Assembly (NCBI GenBank): GCA_015039465.1
Contig: MU130695.1
Coordinates: forward strand, 255,587 to 319,586
Direction: 5' to 3'
DNA length: 64,000 nucleotides
DNA from: Phlegmacium glaucopus
Taxonomy: Eukaryota; Basidiomycota; Agaricomycetes; Agaricales; Cortinariaceae
In this document: in pieces, positions 59,865 through 64,000 of the stretch
How the letters are laid out: every line of letters begins with the position of its first letter
How positions within the stretch are numbered: position 1 is the first letter of the stretch
Program-made: the position numbers and the translations under genes
Notes under the pieces: generated by a model
What the model was told of the DNA's origin: nothing
Seen by the model: the letters and a program-made list of their open reading frames with translations, nothing else
Database searches by the model: none

Positions 59865-61115
59865 TCATCGCCTTCCTTGCAAAAGCGACTGCGACGGAAT
59901 AATAAATTGCGAGAAGGACTCGTGGGCCTGTGGGTTGGCCTGGATAAAAGGAGTAAGGATTTGTGCATGTTTTCTGAGGTAACGCAGGAAAGCGTCGCTG
60001 CTCCAACGCCCCATGACCTTCATCGCCTCTATGGGGACACCCTGGAGTAGGTAGAAGAGGGTAGCGCCAATGCGTATACCATGACCCTGAAGGGGCTCTA
60101 GTCCAGCCTGCCGAGCTGCAGAAGCTAGTCGCTTGATGAGTGCTGGCTTGGTGAGGGGACGAAGCTGATCCCTGTGTCGATATGCAAAAAGATGAGCCCC
60201 CTCCAAAGAACCATTGACTCGCCAATGATTGCTCAGGGCGTCGTATGGGTCGGTAGGTCCTGGGTGTGAGCTCCAGCATACGTCCTCGCCTTCCAAAGGG
60301 GCTGCCTTGGTACGAGGGAGGTGCAAGACCGTGACCTCCAGACCGTCTGCGTTACGCTCGATGTGAAGGTTGGCAAAAGTGACGTGGTGAGAGAGGGAGA
60401 ACGCATCCAGGCGCGGGACTGCAAACTCGCCGACCCAGGCTGCTGAGTAGAAGCAGGTTGTAAGGCAGGCGAAAACGGCGGCATCAAATGGGTCATCCAG
60501 GTTTAAGTGCTGATGGATTTTGGAGATGAACTCAGGGGTGTAAGGCTGCCTCTTTTTCCTTTTGGAAGATGGTGGGGCGAGTCGATCGGCTCCTCTAAGC
60601 AATGCGTCCATTTCTAAAGTGTTGAGTCTCCATTCCAACCCATGCAAAATGTGCCAGGCTCGGATCCCATGGACATAGTTGGAGATAGCGGACCCGGAGT
60701 ACGAACCGGCCAGGCTGGCAATGAAGGAAGTGATAATGGGTTGGCTAGTAGGGGCGCGAAGTTCCTCTGGAATTGACTTCTTGTCGCAATGCACATGGTA
60801 AACGAGGATCCCTGCGCTGTATGACTCTTGAGTTGAATCAGCCCATGCGTTCGACATGACGTTGAAGACATGGTCGATGTCATCCACCTGGGCAGTGGAG
60901 TGGCGGCTACGCACCGAGGGTGCTGGCCTCCATAGTCGAAGTCGATCCTTGGCAAGGCAATGCGGACGCAGAGGAGATGGTTGGGGTAATAGATGGGGAC
61001 TATATGCTGAGGGTCTAGATGGGCGTGGCCTAAATGGGATGGTGGCAGATACTGGTTGGTCCATAACAGGTATATTGTGTCGGACTCGATTGGTGATAAA
61101 GGGTGAACTCGGCAT
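59865..61115 (-). pseudogene. Tyrosine recombinase, first catalytic Arg replaced by Trp
   Basis: Start chosen at the Met of MPSSPFITNRVRHN (61115), 26 nt after the RNase H stop. The longer open frame to 61673 is RNase H sequence in the wrong frame. 416 residues. Core-binding domain: WADSTQESYSAGILVYH and GSAISNYVHGIRAWH. Catalytic domain: HGIR (H-x-x-R), GRWSSDAFLRYLRKH with Trp and the nucleophile Tyr. At the first Arg, where relatives as I recall them read AARVGEF, the sequence reads AAWVGEF (codon TGG at 60437-60435, one transition from CGG at a CpG). Loss of this Arg should abolish activity. Confidence 0.82.
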
Positions 61116-61140
61116 AAGGCAAGGGGATGTATCTTGAGGG

Positions 61141-61700
61141 CTAGTTATTGTATCTAAGAAAAGGCGATTCATGGTCGAAGTCGACGATAAATTGCTGGAG
61201 AGCGTCCGGAATGCAGATTGCTGGGAGGAGACGAGCAAGAGGTGGGTAGTGTCCTCTTGACGGGGCATCGGCCGGATTTTCTCTACTGGTAATGTAGCGC
61301 GTGATAAAAAGGCACTGGTGAGTATCTGCGAGGCTGTGGATGCGACGGAATACTTTATTTGTTTCCCAATTCCTACTTCTTCCCTTCCACCAGCCTTCGA
61401 CGACTCCTCGATTGTCTCCAAAGACCCGGAAGTGTTGGCCAGGTTGACTTGCTGCGCAGAGAGTGCGAGCAAGAAACTCGAAGCCAACGGCTTCTGCCCA
61501 TCCAATATCCCTACCATCGGTTTTCCAGCCTGGGATGAGACGCCATGCCCTCCATTGGCTACCGACAACAATGCCGATGCCAACACCTGAGCTGGCATCG
61601 GAGAAGGCACATTTGTCTGTGATTGGGGCTGGGCCTGGGATGGGGCGAGATATTCTGGGTGAGTTAAATTCATGAAGCCACCAGGAGAGGTCAGCTGCGG
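61141..61700 (-). pseudogene. RNase H domain, detached from its RT by an insertion
   Basis: Reads from the insertion edge ADLSWWLHEFNSP, then FSDASSGVGIGI (first Asp), GWAEAVGFEF (Glu), FGDNRGVVEGWW (Asp) and SRENPADAPSRG (final Asp), ending at TAG 61143-61141. All four acidic residues are there. The N-terminal link to RT is cut by the segment at 61701-62986. Across that segment the frame matches the upstream RT. Confidence 0.8.
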
Positions 61701-62986
61701 TGATATGATTTAAATCTGCATAAGCATGGTTTTTGCAATTTTTATCTATTATTTCAGCATAAATATTAATTAATGCACCAATAACTGGCTAATACAACTG
61801 ATAATAGACAAGGGAATCAGAGTTGTCTACCCTACAACTGCTGATTAGACCTATTACTGTGTGACTTAAATGCATATAGTTAATAAGTGTGGTCAATAGA
61901 CTATCATTTGTTACACTACAAATTGCATGTCTGGATTAAAACCAATAAATCCATGAATATCCTTATAGACTTGGCACAGGAAAAGTTAAATAAACAATAT
62001 TGGGTTAGCAAATGTCATGGGGTGTGATTTTGGAGCAACAGAATATTATTAATAAATATTCAGGGGAAGTTGGTGCCCTAGCAACAGTGGAAGCAGAATA
62101 ACCAAGATAGTGGAACCATGTGATTGTGTGGGAATCATGATGATTAAGGATAGGGGGAGTGCTGAACAATCATAAAGATTGTTTCCAGGCACAATAGGCA
62201 CAGTTCCCACCAAGAGGGGTGGAAACTACCTAAAATTAGGAACATGGGGCTAAAAATAGAACAACCCCTATGTTTCCAGGAACAATGAGTGCACATGGTG
62301 CCAGAACCAAAGTAAGGGTACCAGGAACCAGTATATCTATTTTTGGACATTATCTATTTTTAAGTATCTCAAATGTATAAAATACCTCCCAGGGTTTGTA
62401 AATAGTCAGAAAATTGGATTCTTTCTTTCCCCCCCCTCATTTGCAACCTAGTACAGCTCACTGTCTTAGACATTGAGCAAGAACACTTGTCTTTGAGTAG
62501 TGGACTTGAAAATAAATCAGTTTCTCAGAGTTGTTTGACTTGTTGCAATAATTGTTGAATTGTTGTAAAAGTTGTTGTTGTGTTAAAGTCATAGCAGAAG
62601 CAAGAGGGCTTCTTGTGTATGCAATTGTGTTAAAGTCATAGCAGAAGTTTGAGTCTTCTTGTGTATGCAATTGTGTTGAAGTTGTAACAAAGTCTTGGAC
62701 TTTTGTGTACACAAATTGTAAATCAATCAGAGAAGTCTTAGGAATTCTTCTACTGATTGTTGGTGCAAGCCATAAATTGCAAAACCACTTTACAAGTTTG
62801 ATCATCCTTTAATTGATCCAAATTATTGTTGTTGTTGTGTGTGTTTAGTTGAAGTGAATTCAAAATATTGGAAAGGTTATACTTTCTAGAAAACCCAACT
62901 TGCATTATTAAGATTGTATAAAGTATTGATTGAGTGATTGTTTTGAGTAGAGATTTATAATCTTGAAAATACACCTTTTCTCAACA
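61701..62986. mobile_element. AT-rich inserted segment, LTR-like, between RT and RNase H
   Basis: 1286 bp with plus-strand ends TGATATGATT and TCAACA (TG...CA). CpG-poor. A direct repeat of about 60 nt lies at 62590-62690 (TAAAGTCATAGCAGAAG and TTCTTGTGTATGCAATTGTG). Cutting exactly here rejoins RT and RNase H in frame (TAQR-SAADLSWW). Flanks CTGCGG and ACCTC show no target-site duplication. The left end resembles that of the insertion at 28881 (TGATGTGATT). Confidence 0.65.
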
Positions 62987-64000
62987 ACCTCTGTGCAGTT
63001 ACATCAGCGGTGTGACGGGGGGCATGATGGGGTACAAACGGGTTGTTGTCGTTGAAGGAGCCCAAAAGAGCCTCCAAACCGGTGAGGTAAGCCCTACCGG
63101 CTGGGAGAACCAAGCTAGCGTGGAGAAGTTTACCGTAAAGCTTCTGGACTTCTTGTAGCGTGTGAGTCGTATGTGACAACCAATCTTCGATCGCCGCCCT
63201 ATATTTAGCTTTCTTGCTTTCTGTGATTGCTACCGTGCGTTCTGACAGGTTCCATTCGAAACCGAGGTAAGGCACGATGGACGAGAAAGGGATAGCCTTT
63301 GATGGCTCCTACGGGATACCAAGCTGCCCAGAGATGTGGTCAATATCCGTGTCACAATAAGTGAAAAGAGTGTCTTGGTGAGATTGATTAGGAATGTTAG
63401 AAAAATCCTTAATCGGGCACGATGCATCTTCGTCGAACTCAGCTGGTAGGTCATTGGGTAAGTCCTCACCCTGATACCAAAGACGGCTACCTGACTGGTG
63501 ACAACCTCCATTCCGTGTGATGGTGTCATGCCAAGATTGACGTCTGGCATTGTAGATTTCTCGATACTCACATAGAATACGGAAGAAAATGTGATTGTCA
63601 ACCCATCTCGAGAGGGGCCCGATCCCGTGTGCACGAAAAATATCAAGCGTAGCGTCTCCAAGCTCACCGTAAATACCCCCCGCTGATGCGAGGCCAAAGT
63701 CATTACAAATATTAATGGCAAAAATATCATCTCCACATAACCTAACAACCAAACCGGGCCACTGGTCAGGGATGATGGGAATTGTACGATATGCTTCAGC
63801 CACGTCTCAGATCGCCGCCTGAGATCCGGGGGGGAGATTGTGGATGGTAAAACAAATGGTCGCAAACGTGCCCCATGTGCATGGGTACATGTCCGCATTG
63901 ATATATTGATTAATAGAAGCTGTAGTGGGAGTAGGAGTATGTGTTAGGGGATAACCCTGAGGTATATACCATCTTCACTGTTGATATTTTATCCTTATTT
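62987..64000 (-). pseudogene. Reverse transcriptase of the second YR element, with stops and a lost YXDD Asp
   Basis: Frame at the upstream end: INADMYPCTWGTFATICF, LPPGSQAAI, TGA (63809-63807), DVAEAYRTIPIIPDQWPG, CNDFGLASAGGIY, FRAHGIGPLSRWVDNHIFFR, ISGQLGIP, TAG (63311-63309), EPSKAIPFSS, PYLGFEWNLSERTV, YGKLLHASLVLPAGRAYL, ending at the insertion. The stops replace Arg (CGA to TGA) and Trp (TGG to TAG) in the family pattern I remember. The catalytic WVDDH box reads WVDNH (codon AAT at 63596-63594). The element cannot make active RT. Confidence 0.82.

Larger units (their letters stand above)
59865..64000 (-). mobile_element. Second YR retrotransposon (RT, RNase H, recombinase), decayed and split, 5' part outside the window
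   Basis: Minus-strand order RT (64000-62987), inserted segment (62986-61701), RNase H (61700-61141), tyrosine recombinase (61115-59865). Different family from the element at 25-32 kb. It contains stop codons and lost catalytic residues in RT and YR (see the genes), all explained by C:G to T:A changes. Terminal repeats are not visible within the window. Confidence 0.8.

Noticed and set aside
61115..61673. N-terminal 186 residues of the 602-codon open frame as part of the recombinase
   Set aside because: The same DNA in another frame is a clear RNase H domain with all acidic residues, so the real recombinase starts later.
1..64000. tRNA or rRNA genes
   Set aside because: I saw no convincing tRNA B-box with cloverleaf arms and no rRNA segments while reading; a tRNAscan-SE run would settle it.

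Overview
The window is nuclear DNA of a filamentous basidiomycete, most likely an Agaricomycete. The genes carry many 50-60 nt GT-AG introns. The conserved genes match fungal families: Urc1, Vti1, a samB/Mub1-type MYND protein and ordA-like P450s. The mobile elements are tyrosine-recombinase (DIRS-order) retrotransposons of the kind common in mushroom-forming fungi.

Layout. (1) 1-2.97 kb: two conserved genes on the minus strand (URC1-like, cut by the window edge, and VTI1), both frameshifted, with a 5'-truncated P450 relic next to the VTI1 start codon. (2) 3.7-14.4 kb: three tandem P450 genes, plus strand. (3) 16.3-22.1 kb: a coiled-coil protein and a MUB1/samB-like MYND protein. (4) 22.1-25.3 kb: pyrimidine-rich and AT-rich spacer with a diverged inverted repeat. 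(5) 25.35-32.15 kb: a nearly complete YR retrotransposon (gag, RT-RNase H, tyrosine recombinase, 483-bp terminal direct repeats) interrupted by a 1.5-kb insertion. (6) 32.8-37.35 kb: a NACHT-WD40 NOD-like receptor with 14 near-identical WD repeats. (7) 38.6-46.8 kb: three more tandem P450s. (8) 48.4-52.3 kb: an F-box-like gene and an unrecognised repeat-containing gene. (9) 54.6-59.3 kb: a G-domain (P-loop GTPase-like) gene holding the most unusual structure here. (10) 59.9-64 kb: a second YR retrotransposon, inactivated by C:G to T:A changes and split by another insertion.

Main discovery candidate. Inside the G-domain gene, 55942-58737 is a tandem array in which each roughly 56-bp unit is built like a complete spliceosomal intron (GTAAGT ... 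CTTAC ... TTTTGACAG). Every unit is separated from the next by exactly three nucleotides. I count 47 such trinucleotides (14 different ones), flanked by 48 intron-like units. Splice motifs are much better kept than the interiors, and the trinucleotides vary freely. It is either a self-multiplied intron spliced as a unit or stepwise, or an array of single-codon exons.

The six P450s are intact by my reading. Each has 12 exons, including a 27-nt exon, and the family looks recently expanded in two blocks (1-3 and 4-6). Dispersed repeats and small foldback elements sit in their promoters. CpG depletion in the NLR and G-domain genes, and transition-only differences between the YR-element repeats, fit deamination of methylated cytosine around transposons. 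All gene models were made by eye from splice signals and family memory; none was tested by search or RNA data.
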